Source of the DNA: Terrirhizobium terrae
Lineage (GTDB): Bacteria > Pseudomonadota > Alphaproteobacteria > Rhizobiales > Rhizobiaceae
Direction: 5' to 3'
DNA: 64,000 bases
Assembly: GCF_030323265.1 (NCBI RefSeq)
Contig: NZ_CP104992.1
Span: 929,501 to 993,500 of the forward strand
This document shows positions 18,425 to 27,933 of this stretch, piece by piece. Numbering within the stretch: the first letter of the stretch is position 1; every line of letters begins with the position of its first letter. Made by a program: the position numbers and the translations under genes. The notes beneath the pieces were generated by a model. The model did not search any database and was not told the DNA's origin. It worked only from the letters and a program-made list of their open reading frames with translations.

Positions 18425-19198
18425 TCATCCGCCGTAACGCACAGCCGTGATGTAGAGCGGACCCATCCTCGTCGGGATACGGGCGTAGATAGGGGCATAT
18501 ACCGTGCCGCGGTCGGCCTTGGCAAACCAGACTTCCATCGGTGTCTTCTTCAGATACTCGATATCGCTGCGGCCCTTCTTGAAGCCGGATTTCGGCACGT
18601 AGCGGACGGTGCAGACGATCACCTCGCCCTTGAAGCCCTTGGTCTCGTAAGGCTTTGTCCCCTCGTTCTTCAGCAGAAGATCCATCCGCGACTCGCCGTC
18701 ATAGACAGGCACCCGGCCCGCGCAGACTTTCGCACCTTCGGGGAAGATCAGGCCGCTCAGTGGATCGAGCACGGAACGCAAGTCCTTCGGCGTCACCGGC
18801 ACCCAGTTTTCCGGGCTTCGGCGCGGTGCCGGCTTGATGGTCGTGTCCGTCACATTACCGTTGCGGTAGGTGACATCATAAATGCGTGTCCGATCACCGA
18901 GTTTGTAGACCAGATTGTAGCGATCCGCCTGCAGGCGATCTCCGGTGATCCGACCGGCGACATTGGTTTCCGCCGAGACGCGCTTGATGATGTTGACGAT
19001 GCCGCCGGACTTGAAGATGCCGTTGATCCTGTAGTCCTTCCCATCGAATTCGCTGGAAAAGCTCGCGCTTCCGATCGGCAGGATACCCAGGGTTATGTTG
19101 TATTCGCTGACGCTTTTCACCTCTTCGGCCGATGAGGCACCGGCGCTCGCAGCACACGCCAAGAGGATTCCTACAAGCAGCCGGCTGACACGAAACAT
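18425..19198 (-). CDS. DUF3108 family exported protein
   Basis: A 257-residue protein with a signal peptide (hydrophobic residues 6-22, cleavage likely after ASA or SSA). The mature part has the DUF3108 features: YNITLGILPIGSASF near its start, a central YDVTYRNGNV region and a C-terminal YLKKTPMEVWFAKADRGTVYAPIYARIPT block. It is probably periplasmic or outer-membrane associated and beta rich; function is unknown. It lies upstream of, and divergent from, rpmB, a common arrangement in rhizobia. The 242-base gap to rpmB must hold both promoters. Confidence 0.87.
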   Translation of the reverse strand: MFRVSRLLVGILLACAASAGASSAEEVKSVSEYNITLGILPIGSASFSSEFDGKDYRINGIFKSGGIVNIIKRVSAETNVAGRITGDRLQADRYNLVYKLGDRTRIYDVTYRNGNVTDTTIKPAPRRSPENWVPVTPKDLRSVLDPLSGLIFPEGAKVCAGRVPVYDGESRMDLLLKNEGTKPYETKGFKGEVIVCTVRYVPKSGFKKGRSDIEYLKKTPMEVWFAKADRGTVYAPIYARIPTRMGPLYITAVRYGG

Positions 19199-19440
19199 GA
19201 TTTGTCCGCAATGGTTTGAGGCTTCGGATTTGGTGATATAAGATGCGCATCATGGCAAGAAAATAGCGGTGCCTGCTATCGCTTGCCGTGCAAAGCCATC
19301 CGAAAGCCGAGGTTTTGGCTTGACGGGCCGGGTCTCACTGACTATAGAACCGCAACTTTCCAATCAGGACCAGTTGGATCGGCGCGCCGGGCATTGTCCG
19401 GATGACCATCCGATTGCAGAAGAAAACAAAGGTGAATGCC

Positions 19441-19737
19441 ATGTCTCGTGTATGCGAACTGACCGGCAAGGGCGTAATGACCGGCAACAACGTCAGCCAT
19501 GCCAACAACAAGACCCGTCGTCGGTTCCTGCCGAACCTCTGCCAGGTCACGCTGATCTCCGACGCTCTCGGCCAGCGCTTCCGTCTGCGCGTTTCCGCGC
19601 ACGCTCTTCGCTCGGTCGAGCACCGCGGCGGCCTCGATGCCTTCCTCCTGAAGTCCAACGAGAACGACCTGTCGATGCGCGCCCGTCTGCTGCGTCGCCA
19701 GATCGCCAAGAAGACTGCAGAAGCCGTAGCCGCTTAA
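19441..19737 (+). CDS. rpmB: 50S ribosomal protein L28
   Basis: 98 residues, beginning [20 protein letters not shown], which is diagnostic of alphaproteobacterial bL28. The basic [14 protein letters not shown] segment and the C-terminal alanine/lysine-rich helix are as expected. ATG 19441 follows an AAAGGTGA ribosome site; an upstream in-frame ATG at 19402 would add an unnatural leader. It is monocistronic, with its own terminator directly downstream. Confidence 0.97.
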   Translation: MSRVCELTGKGVMTGNNVSHANNKTRRRFLPNLCQVTLISDALGQRFRLRVSAHALRSVEHRGGLDAFLLKSNENDLSMRARLLRRQIAKKTAEAVAA

Positions 19738-19770
19738 TAGCGCCTCGCTTCGACTTCACCGGCTTTGGAG

Positions 19771-19808
19771 AAGGCTTGACCGGTTAATTCCGGACAAGCC
19801 TTTTCTCT
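19771..19808 (+). terminator. rho-independent terminator of rpmB
   Basis: Perfect 8-base stem AAGGCTTG/CAAGCCTT, extended by an inner CCGG/CCGG pairing, then TTTTCTCTT. It begins 33 bases after the rpmB stop. Confidence 0.85.
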
Positions 19809-19848
19809 TGGCTTATCCGCAACTGGTGGCATACCCCAGGATAAAAAA

Positions 19849-20490
19849 ATGCACGTAGCACGCTATACCTTTCTCTATTCGCTTGCGATGGCAGCCATTG
19901 TGGTCGCCTCCAACGTCCTCGTTCAGTTTCACCTGACAGGCACGCTCTGGGGCATCGCGCTTGGTGATATCCTCACCTGGGGCGCCTTTACTTACCCTGT
20001 CGCTTTCCTCGTTACCGACCTTGCCAACCGTCAGTTCGGCCCGGCCATTGCCCGCCGCATCGTGTTCGTCGGCTTTGTCGTCGGCGTCGCCCTGTCTTTC
20101 TGGCTGTCGGACCCGCGTATCGCGATCGCCTCCGGCACGGCTTTCCTGATCGGCCAGCTTCTCGACATCTCGGTCTTCAATGAACTGCGCCGCAAGACGT
20201 GGTGGAAGGCACCGCTGGCCGCCTCGATGATCGGCACCGTGATCGACACGGTCCTGTTCTTCTCCATCGCCTTCGCGCCGTTCTTCGCCTTCATCGGGCC
20301 GAACCTCGACTTCGCGATAGCCCCCGCTCCCGTTCTCGGCGTCTTTGCCACGGAAGCACCGCGTTGGATCTCTTGGGCACTCGGCGACCTTGTCGTCAAG
20401 GTCGTGGTCGGCGTCGTTCTGCTTTTGCCCTACGGCGCGCTGATGAACGTGCTGAAGCCGATGCCTCAGCTGGCACCGAAGACCGCCTGA
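19849..20490 (+). CDS. yhhQ: queuosine precursor transporter, YhhQ/DUF165 family
   Basis: Inner-membrane protein of 213 residues with about six helices. YhhQ-family members import queuosine precursors (preQ0/preQ1) for tRNA modification. Family marks are GDILTWGAFTYPVAFLVTDL near residue 45, with its acidic residues in the membrane, the FGPAIARR loop, and ISVFNELRRKTWWKAPLAAS. The ATG at 19849 begins MHVARYTFLYSLAM. The leader is short (about 40 bases after the rpmB terminator) and shows no preQ1 riboswitch that I can recognise. Confidence 0.88.
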   Translation: MHVARYTFLYSLAMAAIVVASNVLVQFHLTGTLWGIALGDILTWGAFTYPVAFLVTDLANRQFGPAIARRIVFVGFVVGVALSFWLSDPRIAIASGTAFLIGQLLDISVFNELRRKTWWKAPLAASMIGTVIDTVLFFSIAFAPFFAFIGPNLDFAIAPAPVLGVFATEAPRWISWALGDLVVKVVVGVVLLLPYGALMNVLKPMPQLAPKTA

Positions 20491-20496
20491 CAAAAC

Positions 20497-20528
20497 GAAG
20501 GGAGCCGATGGCTCCCTTCTTCTTTATT
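20497..20528 (+). terminator. rho-independent terminator of the queuosine-precursor transporter gene
   Basis: GAAGGGAGCC/GGCTCCCTTC stem with a GAT loop and a TTCTTTATT tail, starting 7 bases after the stop. The tail overlaps the last codons of the opposing gene, so the hairpin may serve both directions. Confidence 0.88.
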
Positions 20529-21510
20529 GGTTGAGTATGAACTCCAGCATTACGTTGCGCTGGAGAATGCTGCCATTGTCATCCGAGACGAGGATGACAT
20601 GCGGTTTTCCGTCCGCCCCCTGGATGACGTCAATGCCTTCCATATTGTCGATGGCATAACCCATGTCGGCATCGATCAGCACTTCTCCATCAACTGCGGC
20701 ACCCGGGCGGATATCCTGACCGCTGATCAGGCGGATACGCATGCCGAGGCCACCGAGAAAGCTGAAACTCCGCTCGAGAAGCAACAGGTCCCCATTGGGC
20801 AGGAACGCCCCATCGGTCGCGTCATAGGGGTCATGGCGCACGAGCTTGAACTGCCCCTTGAGCGGCCCGTCGATGATGGCGGCAAAGAGATTGCCGTTTT
20901 CGTCGAGACTGTGCTCAGTGATCGCAATCAGGCCGCCCCTGAGCGGGCCGGAAGCCGGAGATGCCACAAGCGTCTCCATCCCGCCATTGCGACGGAGCTC
21001 GCTGCGCGGGATGAGAAAATCGACGTTGCGTGAAGGCGATGCAGTCTCAAAACCGGGATCGGGATAGGCATCGACACGATGCTGCTGCTCGAAGCTGACA
21101 AGCGCCTCGCCCCGGCGCAATGCCAGTCCCTCGGCGTCGGAGGCCGCTTTGGAGCCGGCGCGCCCGTCACGCAGCCGGATCGGGCTGACCGCGACATCGG
21201 CGAGCCCGGAGAGCTTTCCATCCGCGTCACGCTCGATCTTGCCGATCAGCCATTCGCCGGTATCGAGCACCGAAACGAAGCTCGTGCCATCCGCCCGAAA
21301 TCGGATACTGGAGAGGGACTGGACGCGACCATCGCCGGATCGGAAGTCGATGCCACCGACGAATTCCAGCAACCCGAACCTCCTCTGGTCCGATCCCGTC
21401 TTGAAGCGCGTAATCTGTGTCGCCGTAACAGAGACGGCATCCTGCGCCGTCATGGTGGCCGGCAGAAGCGCGAAGGCGATGCCGGCCAGAAGGAGACGCT
21501 TCAGCCTCAA
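20524..21510 (-). CDS. exported esterase-like activity of phytase family protein
   Basis: A 328-residue protein with a signal peptide (hydrophobic residues 5-20, cleavage near TAQ). The mature sequence is a predicted beta-propeller of the phytase-like type: LSSIRFRADGTSFVSVLDTG, SDAEGLAL, NGNLFAAII, DGAFLPNGDLLLLERSF and the closing DNMEGIDVI are the repeating blades with acidic turns that usually bind Ca2+. It is probably periplasmic. The family was named for weak resemblance to phytases and substrates are not established. It starts 9 bases after the cobT stop, on the same strand. Confidence 0.83.
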   Translation of the reverse strand: MRLKRLLLAGIAFALLPATMTAQDAVSVTATQITRFKTGSDQRRFGLLEFVGGIDFRSGDGRVQSLSSIRFRADGTSFVSVLDTGEWLIGKIERDADGKLSGLADVAVSPIRLRDGRAGSKAASDAEGLALRRGEALVSFEQQHRVDAYPDPGFETASPSRNVDFLIPRSELRRNGGMETLVASPASGPLRGGLIAITEHSLDENGNLFAAIIDGPLKGQFKLVRHDPYDATDGAFLPNGDLLLLERSFSFLGGLGMRIRLISGQDIRPGAAVDGEVLIDADMGYAIDNMEGIDVIQGADGKPHVILVSDDNGSILQRNVMLEFILNQ

Positions 21511-21519
21511 GGAGCGCCC

Positions 21520-23427
21520 TCAGCCCGCTCGGCGCATGCGGCCGCCGCGAGCGCCACCTTGCGCCGACTTGTCGGCAAAGAGCTCGGCAAGCTGTTCGGT
21601 CATCGCGCCGGCGAGTTCGTCGGCATCGACGATCGTCACGGCGTTGCGGTAATACCGCGTCACGTCGTGGCCGATACCGATCGCCAGCAGTTCCACCGGC
21701 GACTTGGTTTCGACCTGTTCGATGACGGCCCGCAGATGCCGTTCCAGATAATTGCCCGGATTGACCGACAGGGTGGAATCGTCGACCGGCGCGCCGTCGG
21801 AGATCATCATCAGGATCTTGCGCTGTTCCGGCCGGTTGATCAGCCGCTGATGCGCCCACATTAGCGCCTCGCCGTCGATATTTTCCTTGAGCAGGCCTTC
21901 GCGCATCATCAGCCCGAGATTGCGGCGCGAACGGCGCCACGGGGCATCAGCCGACTTGTAGACGATGTGGCGCAGATCGTTGAGACGGCCGGGCGCCGCG
22001 GGCTTGCCGCTTGCCAGCCATTGTTCACGCGCCTGCCCGCCCTTCCAAGCCTTGGTGGTGAAGCCGAGGATTTCGACCTTGACGCCGCAACGCTCCAGCG
22101 TGCGGGCAAGGATGTCGGCGCAGGACGCCGCCACAGTGATCGGCCGACCACGCATCGAGCCGGAATTGTCGATGACGAGAGTAACGACCGTATCGCGGAA
22201 CTGCGTATCGCGCTCCTTCTTGAAGGAAAGCGGTTGCATCGGGTCGATGATCAAGCGCACCAGACGCGCCGGATCGAGATAGCCCTCCTCCAGGTCGAAA
22301 TCCCACGACCGGTTCTGCTGCGCCATCAGGCGGCGCTGCAGGCGGTTCGCCAGACGACCGACGGCACCCTGAAGGTGGGCAAGTTGCTTGTCGAGAAAGG
22401 CGCGAAGGCGGTCGAGTTCGGCTTCGTCGCAGAGCTCTTCCGCCGTGATTTCCTCGTCGAACTCCTCGGTGAAGATATGGTAGTCGACCTTTTCGTTAAA
22501 ATCGTCGAACGGGCTGTTCGGCCGGCGGGTTTCACCGGGCGTCTCGGAATGGTCGTCGGCCTCGTCGGACAGATCGTCGTCCGACATTTCCGCGCCGTCC
22601 ATCTCGCCTTCGTCCATCTCCTCGTCGGCAGCGTCGCTCTGCTCGGCGGGAGCTGCGTCGGAACCGGCTTCTTCCTCGACTTCCTCGTTCTCAGTCTCGC
22701 CGCTGCTCGGCTGGTCTTCTTCCGACTGGTTCTCGATCTCTTCCGGCTCGTTATCCTCGTTGGCCAGATCCTCGGCCATCTGCATGGACGAAAGCATGTG
22801 GCGGACGAGCTTGGCGAAGGCCTGCTGGTCCTCGATGACGGATTTCAGGTTGTCGAGATCGGCGGTCGCCTTGTCCTCGATGAACGGGCGCCAGAGATCG
22901 AGCACCTTACCGGCGCTTGCCGGCGGCTTCTGGCCGGTCAGCTTTTCGCGCACCAACATGGCCATCGCCTCGCCGATCGGCGCATCTTCCTGCCGCTCGA
23001 CACCGGCGAAATTCGCCTTGGCGTATTTCTCTTCCTGTACCGAATTCAGGTTGGCGGCAACGCCGGCCATGCGCAGCGAACCGATCGATTCGACGCGCGC
23101 CTGCTCGACGGCATCGAAGATTGCGCGGGCATCGGATCCCTGCGGCGACAGGCTGGCATGAACATTGGTGTCGTGGCAGGCGAGCCGCAGCGCCATGGAA
23201 TCGCCGAGCCCGCGGGTGACCGCAAGCTCGTGCGCCGTCGGACGCTTGGAAATTTCCGGCAGGCGGATGCGCTCGCCGGCGAGCCCCGGCCGCTCGTTGG
23301 CGAAGGAAACCTCAACCTCATGATTGCCGGCGATCGACCGTACGCAGCCGGTTATCGCCCGCCGCATCGGCTCGGTATCGACCGGACCGGCGGGCTTGCC
23401 CTTGGAATTGTCTCCGCGACCTGCCAT
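21520..23427 (-). CDS. cobT: aerobic cobaltochelatase subunit CobT
   Basis: One of three subunits (with CobN and CobS) that insert cobalt into hydrogenobyrinic acid a,c-diamide in aerobic vitamin B12 synthesis. It has 635 residues. The N-terminal domain is followed by a very acidic linker (about residues 205-310, Glu/Asp runs). A C-terminal von Willebrand A domain follows, with MIDAS DNSGS (about 417-421) and downstream Thr and Asp ([11 protein letters not shown]). CobT and CobS form an AAA+/VWA chaperone ring like magnesium chelatase. It follows cobS by 19 bases on the same strand; cobN is not in this window. Confidence 0.95.
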   Translation of the reverse strand: MAGRGDNSKGKPAGPVDTEPMRRAITGCVRSIAGNHEVEVSFANERPGLAGERIRLPEISKRPTAHELAVTRGLGDSMALRLACHDTNVHASLSPQGSDARAIFDAVEQARVESIGSLRMAGVAANLNSVQEEKYAKANFAGVERQEDAPIGEAMAMLVREKLTGQKPPASAGKVLDLWRPFIEDKATADLDNLKSVIEDQQAFAKLVRHMLSSMQMAEDLANEDNEPEEIENQSEEDQPSSGETENEEVEEEAGSDAAPAEQSDAADEEMDEGEMDGAEMSDDDLSDEADDHSETPGETRRPNSPFDDFNEKVDYHIFTEEFDEEITAEELCDEAELDRLRAFLDKQLAHLQGAVGRLANRLQRRLMAQQNRSWDFDLEEGYLDPARLVRLIIDPMQPLSFKKERDTQFRDTVVTLVIDNSGSMRGRPITVAASCADILARTLERCGVKVEILGFTTKAWKGGQAREQWLASGKPAAPGRLNDLRHIVYKSADAPWRRSRRNLGLMMREGLLKENIDGEALMWAHQRLINRPEQRKILMMISDGAPVDDSTLSVNPGNYLERHLRAVIEQVETKSPVELLAIGIGHDVTRYYRNAVTIVDADELAGAMTEQLAELFADKSAQGGARGGRMRRAG

Positions 23428-23446
23428 CGGCTTCGCTTTCTGTTAG

Positions 23447-24439
23447 TTATGCTCCAAGAACGATGTTGGCGGCGCTTTCCTTCAGCTCGACGCCGAAGGC
23501 GCGCTGATACTGCTCGGCCACCAGAGTGCGCTCCAGTTCGTCGCACTTGTTCAGGAAGGTGATGCGGAATGCGAAGGCGACGTCACCGAAGATCTCGGCG
23601 TTTTCCGCCCAGGTGATGACGGTACGCGGGCTCATCACGGTCGAAAGATCGCCGTTGATGAAGGCCGAACGGGTGAGATCGGCAACGCGAACCATCTTGG
23701 AAACCGTCTCGCGGCCCTCAGCCGACTTGCCGAAGGACTTCACCTTGGCGGCAACGATATCGACTTCCTTCTCATGCGGCAGATAGTTCAGCGTCGTCAC
23801 GATCGACCAGCGGTCCATCTGTGCCTGGTTGATCTGCTGCGTGCCGTGATAGAGGCCGGTCGTGTCGCCGAGGCCGACGGTGTTCGCCGTCGCGAAAATG
23901 CGGAAGGCAGGGTGAGGACGGATGACGCGGCTCTGGTCGAGCAGCGTCAGGCGGCCGGAGGATTCCAGAACGCGCTGGATGACGAACATCACGTCCGGGC
24001 GGCCGGCATCGTATTCGTCGAATACGAGCGCGACATTGTGCTGGTAGGCCCAGGGCAGGATGCCGTCCTTGAATTCGGTGACCTGCTTGCCGTCCTTCAG
24101 GACGATCGCGTCCTTGCCGACGAGGTCGATACGGCTGACATGGCTGTCGAGGTTGACGCGCACGCAGGGCCAGTTGAGGCGGGCGGCGACCTGTTCGATA
24201 TGTGTCGACTTGCCGGTGCCGTGGAAGCCGGAGACCATGACGCGTCGGTTATGGGCAAAGCCCGCGAGAATGGCGAGCGTCGTATCGCGGTCGAAAAGAT
24301 AATCGGGATCGAGATCCGGAACGTAGGGGTCGCCGTTGCTGTAGGCCGGAACCTTCAGATCGCTATCGATGCCGAAAACCTCCCGGACGGAAACCGTCGT
24401 GTCGGGAAGGTTGGTAATGTCCAAATCAATCTTGCTCAT
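23447..24439 (-). CDS. cobS: aerobic cobaltochelatase subunit CobS
   Basis: AAA+ (MoxR/dynein-like) ATPase of the cobaltochelatase. Its 330 residues include Walker [10 protein letters not shown], Walker B ALVFDEYD, sensor 1 in [10 protein letters not shown] and an arginine-rich second region. The start is placed at ATG 24439 ([14 protein letters not shown]), which matches the known CobS N-terminus and lies five bases after GGAG; GTG 24445 and ATG 24442 are adjacent alternatives. It is transcribed with cobT. Confidence 0.95.
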   Translation of the reverse strand: MSKIDLDITNLPDTTVSVREVFGIDSDLKVPAYSNGDPYVPDLDPDYLFDRDTTLAILAGFAHNRRVMVSGFHGTGKSTHIEQVAARLNWPCVRVNLDSHVSRIDLVGKDAIVLKDGKQVTEFKDGILPWAYQHNVALVFDEYDAGRPDVMFVIQRVLESSGRLTLLDQSRVIRPHPAFRIFATANTVGLGDTTGLYHGTQQINQAQMDRWSIVTTLNYLPHEKEVDIVAAKVKSFGKSAEGRETVSKMVRVADLTRSAFINGDLSTVMSPRTVITWAENAEIFGDVAFAFRITFLNKCDELERTLVAEQYQRAFGVELKESAANIVLGA

Positions 24440-24501
24440 CATCACTCCAGAGCGCGGGCAACCGCCCGGCCGTCATCCTCGCTGCCATAGGTTTCTACGG
24501 C

Positions 24502-25140
24502 TTAGCAGAAACCCGCCTGCTTCAACAACTGATATGCTTGCACCACGGCACGAAAACGTTCTTCCGACCCGCGGTCGCCGCCATTCGCATCCGGATGGTG
24601 CTTCTTGACCAGCTCCTTGTAGCGGCTCTTGATATCGCTCGACGTCGCGTTGGCGCCGAGCTCCATCGTCTCGAAGGCTTTCGCCTCCAATGTCTTCAGC
24701 TTGCGTCCCTGCGTCTCGTAGCGGCCACCGCCGCCCGCTCGCGCCTGAGACACGAACCCGAATGGATCCCTGTATCGCTGCTGTGTATAGGCCGAACCTG
24801 CCGCACCCGACCGCGCGCTGGAATGCAAGGGCGCATCCTTTGCAGCCTTGTTGACGCCGACAGTCCATGTCGGGCGATGGCCGGTGATCGCCTCTTTCTG
24901 GTAACGCGCGATCTCCCCGTCCGACAGGCCGGAGAAATAATTGTAGCCCTTGTTGTATTCCTTCACGTGCTCGAAGCAGAACATGAAAAACTGGTTTTCG
25001 GCATTGCGACCGACCGGCGCGCGATGCACGCCCGGCTTCTCACAGCCGTCCCACTGGCAGGTCGGAGCCTGCGGCGGGGCATCTTGCTGCCTTTTCCGGC
25101 GCGTCCGGATACGGTCGAAATATTTGGAATCGAGCTTCAT
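24502..25140 (-). CDS. DnaJ-domain protein with N-terminal Cys cluster
   Basis: A 212-residue protein. The C-terminal 60 residues are a J domain (ETMELGANATSSDIKSRYKE, HPD motif in KKHHPDANGG), which stimulates Hsp70 ATPase. The N-terminal half has CQWDGCEKPG and a later CFEHV, a possible metal-binding cluster, then a conserved YNYFSGLSDGEIARYQKEA helix. This architecture is a known rhizobial conserved protein beside cobS; its client is unknown. ATG 25140 (MKLDSKYFDRIR) is used because longer versions extend into the divergent bolA promoter. Confidence 0.85.
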   Translation of the reverse strand: MKLDSKYFDRIRTRRKRQQDAPPQAPTCQWDGCEKPGVHRAPVGRNAENQFFMFCFEHVKEYNKGYNYFSGLSDGEIARYQKEAITGHRPTWTVGVNKAAKDAPLHSSARSGAAGSAYTQQRYRDPFGFVSQARAGGGGRYETQGRKLKTLEAKAFETMELGANATSSDIKSRYKELVKKHHPDANGGDRGSEERFRAVVQAYQLLKQAGFC

Positions 25141-25244
25141 GAGGCACTCATTATGGGGCTGCCGGCAGGGGCGAACAAGAATTGACAAAGCGGTTTGTTG
25201 CTGGTTTCTGAGTTCCCCTCTTGCGCCGCACACCGGAGCCAAAA

Positions 25245-25526
25245 ATGTCCGTCAGAACCCGTATTGAAGCGACGCTTCGCGATAACCTCACGCCTGAGAG
25301 GCTGGAAGTAATCGACGAAAGCCATCACCATGCCGGGCACCAGCCCAACATCACGGGTGAAGGCGAGACCCATATGCGGATTCGCATCGTCGCCGCGACG
25401 TTTGCGGGAATGAGCCGGATCGACCGGCACCGGACCGTGAATGCTCTCCTGAAGTCGGAACTGGACGCCGGCCTCCACGCACTTGCGGTGGAAGCCGCAG
25501 CACCGGGTGAACAGACGCGCTGGTGA
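25245..25526 (+). CDS. bolA: BolA family protein
   Basis: A 93-residue BolA/IbaG-type protein. Family members bind monothiol glutaredoxins and act in iron-sulfur traffic or as regulators. Visible are the N-terminal helix RTRIEATLRDNLTPERLEVIDES, the HHHAGH cluster with the conserved His ligands, and RHRTVNALLKSELDAGLHAL. ATG 25245 follows GGAGCC; an upstream GTG/ATG extension would be unnatural. It is divergent from the DnaJ gene across about 100 bases. Confidence 0.93.
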   Translation: MSVRTRIEATLRDNLTPERLEVIDESHHHAGHQPNITGEGETHMRIRIVAATFAGMSRIDRHRTVNALLKSELDAGLHALAVEAAAPGEQTRW

Positions 25527-25580
25527 GGGGAACCCGCTCCCCATATAGGCGTTCGACCTCCTCAATCCAAGGAGGAGCAG

Positions 25581-25916
25581 ATGGTCAATCTGGCGACAAA
25601 GGCGAAGATTGCTAGGATCTGGCGCGGCCGCACCACCCGTGACAGAGCAGATGAATACGAGGTCTATAATCGCGATGTCGGCATCGTGCCGCTGGTGGAG
25701 AAGGCACTCGGCGTGCAGACTTTTCGCGAGGACCGCGACACCGAAAGCGAATTCATGACGATTTCCTACTGGGAAAGCATGGAGGCGATGACGAGCTTTG
25801 CCGGCGATGATCCGACCGCGATCCACCACCTGCCGCGCGACGAGGAGTTTCTCATCGAACTGCCGACGAGCGTACAGATTTTGAAGCTCGTCAGCAGCGA
25901 CGGGACGACGTTTTAG
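25581..25916 (+). CDS. antibiotic biosynthesis monooxygenase (ABM)-like domain protein
   Basis: A 111-residue ferredoxin-like-fold protein. IARIWRGRTTRDRADEYEVYN and FREDRDTESEFMTISYWESMEAM fit the dimeric alpha+beta barrel pattern of ABM/YgiN-like proteins. A very strong AAGGAGGAG site precedes ATG 25581. No catalytic residues typical of quinol monooxygenases can be assigned with confidence, so the function is open. Its stop overlaps the stop of the convergent CorC-like gene. Confidence 0.72.
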   Translation: MVNLATKAKIARIWRGRTTRDRADEYEVYNRDVGIVPLVEKALGVQTFREDRDTESEFMTISYWESMEAMTSFAGDDPTAIHHLPRDEEFLIELPTSVQILKLVSSDGTTF

Positions 25917-26797
25917 GTCGGCAGCCCCTCGTCCTCTGCCGGGCGGATGCGCAGGCGGGTGATGCGGTTCTTCTCCCGCTTCATGACCACGAAGCGCTTG
26001 CCGTAGAAGGTGAATGCTTGGCGCTCCTCTGGGATGAGCTTCGATTCGTTGATCACGAGACCGGCGATCGTCGTGACCTCCTCATCCGGCAGATCCCATC
26101 CAAGCGCCCGGTTGAGATCGCGGATCGGCACGGAGCCATCGACCACGACCGAGCCGTTCGCCTCCTGCCGCACGCCACGCAGCTCGACATCGTGTTCATC
26201 GGCAATGTCGCCGACGATTTCTTCCATAATGTCTTCAAGGGTGACGATGCCCTGCACTTCGCCATATTCGTCGACGACGACGGCGAAATGGACGCGCCGC
26301 TTGAGGAAGGCCGCAAGCTGGTCCTTGAGGCTGGTACTGTCCGGCACGAACCAGGGCTTTTGCGCGATCTTGACGATATCGACATCGCCCGGACCAACAC
26401 CGGGCTCCAGGAGCGCGCGCAAAAGATCCTTGGCGTGGACAACACCGATGATGTTTTCGGTCGAATTACGCCAGACCGGCATGCGCGTATAGGGGCTTTC
26501 CAGCACGGTGCGGACCGAGACCTCGGCCGGATCGTCGGCATTGATCGCCAGCATCGCCATGCGGTGCTTCATCACGTCGGAGACTTCGAGCTCTTCCAGA
26601 TCAAAGAGCGCACTCAGCCGGTCGCGGTCCTTGCCCTCGAAATTGCCTTCCTTATGGATCGCATCCAGCGCGGCATGAAGCTCGTCATGATCGCCGAGTT
26701 CCAGTGTCTTCTGGTTCAGCGGCACGCCTGTCGCGCGCATCACGCCGCGGATGACAGCGTTGACAGCGCGCGAGAAGAGGCCGCCTGGCGATGTCAT
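25913..26797 (-). CDS. CorC/HlyC-type CBS-pair protein lacking the usual membrane domain
   Basis: A 294-residue protein with tandem CBS domains (about 60-190; TRMPVWRNSTENIIGVVHAKDLL, VHFAVVVDEYGEVQGIVTLEDI) and a C-terminal CorC_HlyC domain (about 205-285). The protein I would expect beside rhizobial aroB is longer and begins with a four-helix CNNM/DUF21 membrane domain. Here ATG 26797 overlaps the aroB stop by 4 bases, and the product begins almost directly in the linker before the CBS pair (LFSRAVNAVIRGVMR). There is no room for the missing roughly 140 residues, so this is a natural deletion or an assembly collapse. Short CorC proteins without CNNM do exist in enterobacteria. Confidence 0.85.
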   Translation of the reverse strand: MTSPGGLFSRAVNAVIRGVMRATGVPLNQKTLELGDHDELHAALDAIHKEGNFEGKDRDRLSALFDLEELEVSDVMKHRMAMLAINADDPAEVSVRTVLESPYTRMPVWRNSTENIIGVVHAKDLLRALLEPGVGPGDVDIVKIAQKPWFVPDSTSLKDQLAAFLKRRVHFAVVVDEYGEVQGIVTLEDIMEEIVGDIADEHDVELRGVRQEANGSVVVDGSVPIRDLNRALGWDLPDEEVTTIAGLVINESKLIPEERQAFTFYGKRFVVMKREKNRITRLRIRPAEDEGLPT

Positions 26798-27933
26798 CTG
26801 GGCAACTTTTCCTTGAGAAAACTCAGCACTTCCGAAGACGGGACATCGTCGGCGATGAAGGACTGACCGATGCCGTGGGTGAGGATGAAGGTGAGCTTGC
26901 CGCCCTTGACCTTCTTGTCCTGCATGATCGCATCGAGCAGCACATCCGCGCCCGGCATGTCGCCCGGAATATCGGAAATGTTGGTCGGCAGGCCGACGGC
27001 CTTCAGATGCGCTTCGACCCGGCGCGCATCGTCCATGCTGGCGAGGTTGAGACGCGAGGAGAACTGGTGCGCCAGTACCATCCCGATCGCCACACCTTCG
27101 CCATGCACCAGCCTGCGGCTGTCATATTCAGTTGCGGCTTCGAGCGCATGGCCGAATGTATGACCGAGATTGAGGAGCGCGCGGCGGCCGGTCTCGCGCT
27201 CGTCCTCGACCACGACATCCGCCTTGGACTGGCAGCTGACGGCGATCGCCTCGATCCGCTCCGGACCGCCGGCAAACATGCTCTGCCAGTTCTTTTCCAG
27301 CCATTCGAAGAACACCGGATTGTCGATCAGGCCGTATTTGGCGACTTCCGCATAGCCTGCGCGGAATTCCCGCGGCGAAAGCGTGTCTAGGGCTGCGGTA
27401 TCCGCCAGAACAAGGTCGGGCTGATGGAAGACGCCGAGCAGGTTCTTGCCGTGGCGAGTATTGATGCCGGTCTTGCCGCCGACCGAGCTGTCGACCTGCG
27501 CCAGAAGCGAGGTCGGAATCTGCACGAAGCGCACGCCGCGACGCACGATGCCGGCGGCAAAGCCTGCGAGGTCGCCGATGACGCCGCCGCCGAGCGCGAT
27601 GACCGCATCGTTGCGCTCGATACGGGCAGCCAGCACCATGTCGCAGACGGTCGCCAGATGTTCGATGCTCTTGGTCTTCTCACCGGCCGGAAGCGTCAGC
27701 GATACCGCCTCGATACCGTCGGTCTGCAGGCCATCCATCAGCGCTTCGAGATAGAGCGGCGCGACATTCTCGTCGGTGACGATCGCAGCCCTGCGGCCCT
27801 TCAGCCGGGTGGTGATCTCGCCGCCCGCCCGGGCCAGAAGACCGGGACCGATCAGGATGTCATAGGCGCGCTCGCCGAGCGGAACATGCACCAGTCGTTC
27901 GGGGAGCGGGTCTGCACTGTCATGGAGCTTCAC
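26794..27933 (-). CDS. aroB: 3-dehydroquinate synthase
   Basis: Second shikimate-pathway step: cyclises DAHP to 3-dehydroquinate using NAD and a divalent metal. It has 379 residues, full length. Marks are ALGGGVIGDLAGFAAG, the IPTSLLAQVDSSVGGKTGIN block, and the metal histidines in LNLGHTFGHALE and HGEGVAIGM. It overlaps aroK by 14 bases and the next gene by 4 bases, so the three are translationally coupled. Confidence 0.96.
   Translation of the reverse strand: MKLHDSADPLPERLVHVPLGERAYDILIGPGLLARAGGEITTRLKGRRAAIVTDENVAPLYLEALMDGLQTDGIEAVSLTLPAGEKTKSIEHLATVCDMVLAARIERNDAVIALGGGVIGDLAGFAAGIVRRGVRFVQIPTSLLAQVDSSVGGKTGINTRHGKNLLGVFHQPDLVLADTAALDTLSPREFRAGYAEVAKYGLIDNPVFFEWLEKNWQSMFAGGPERIEAIAVSCQSKADVVVEDERETGRRALLNLGHTFGHALEAATEYDSRRLVHGEGVAIGMVLAHQFSSRLNLASMDDARRVEAHLKAVGLPTNISDIPGDMPGADVLLDAIMQDKKVKGGKLTFILTHGIGQSFIADDVPSSEVLSFLKEKLPR

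Noticed and set aside
19738..19848. preQ1 riboswitch before the queuosine-precursor transporter gene
   Set aside because: The hairpin there is the rpmB terminator with a T-tract; no preQ1 aptamer pattern is visible.
21967..23562. 531-codon open frame on the plus strand
   Set aside because: Antisense of cobT; its hydrophobic Val/Leu-rich part is just the complement of the acidic linker codons.
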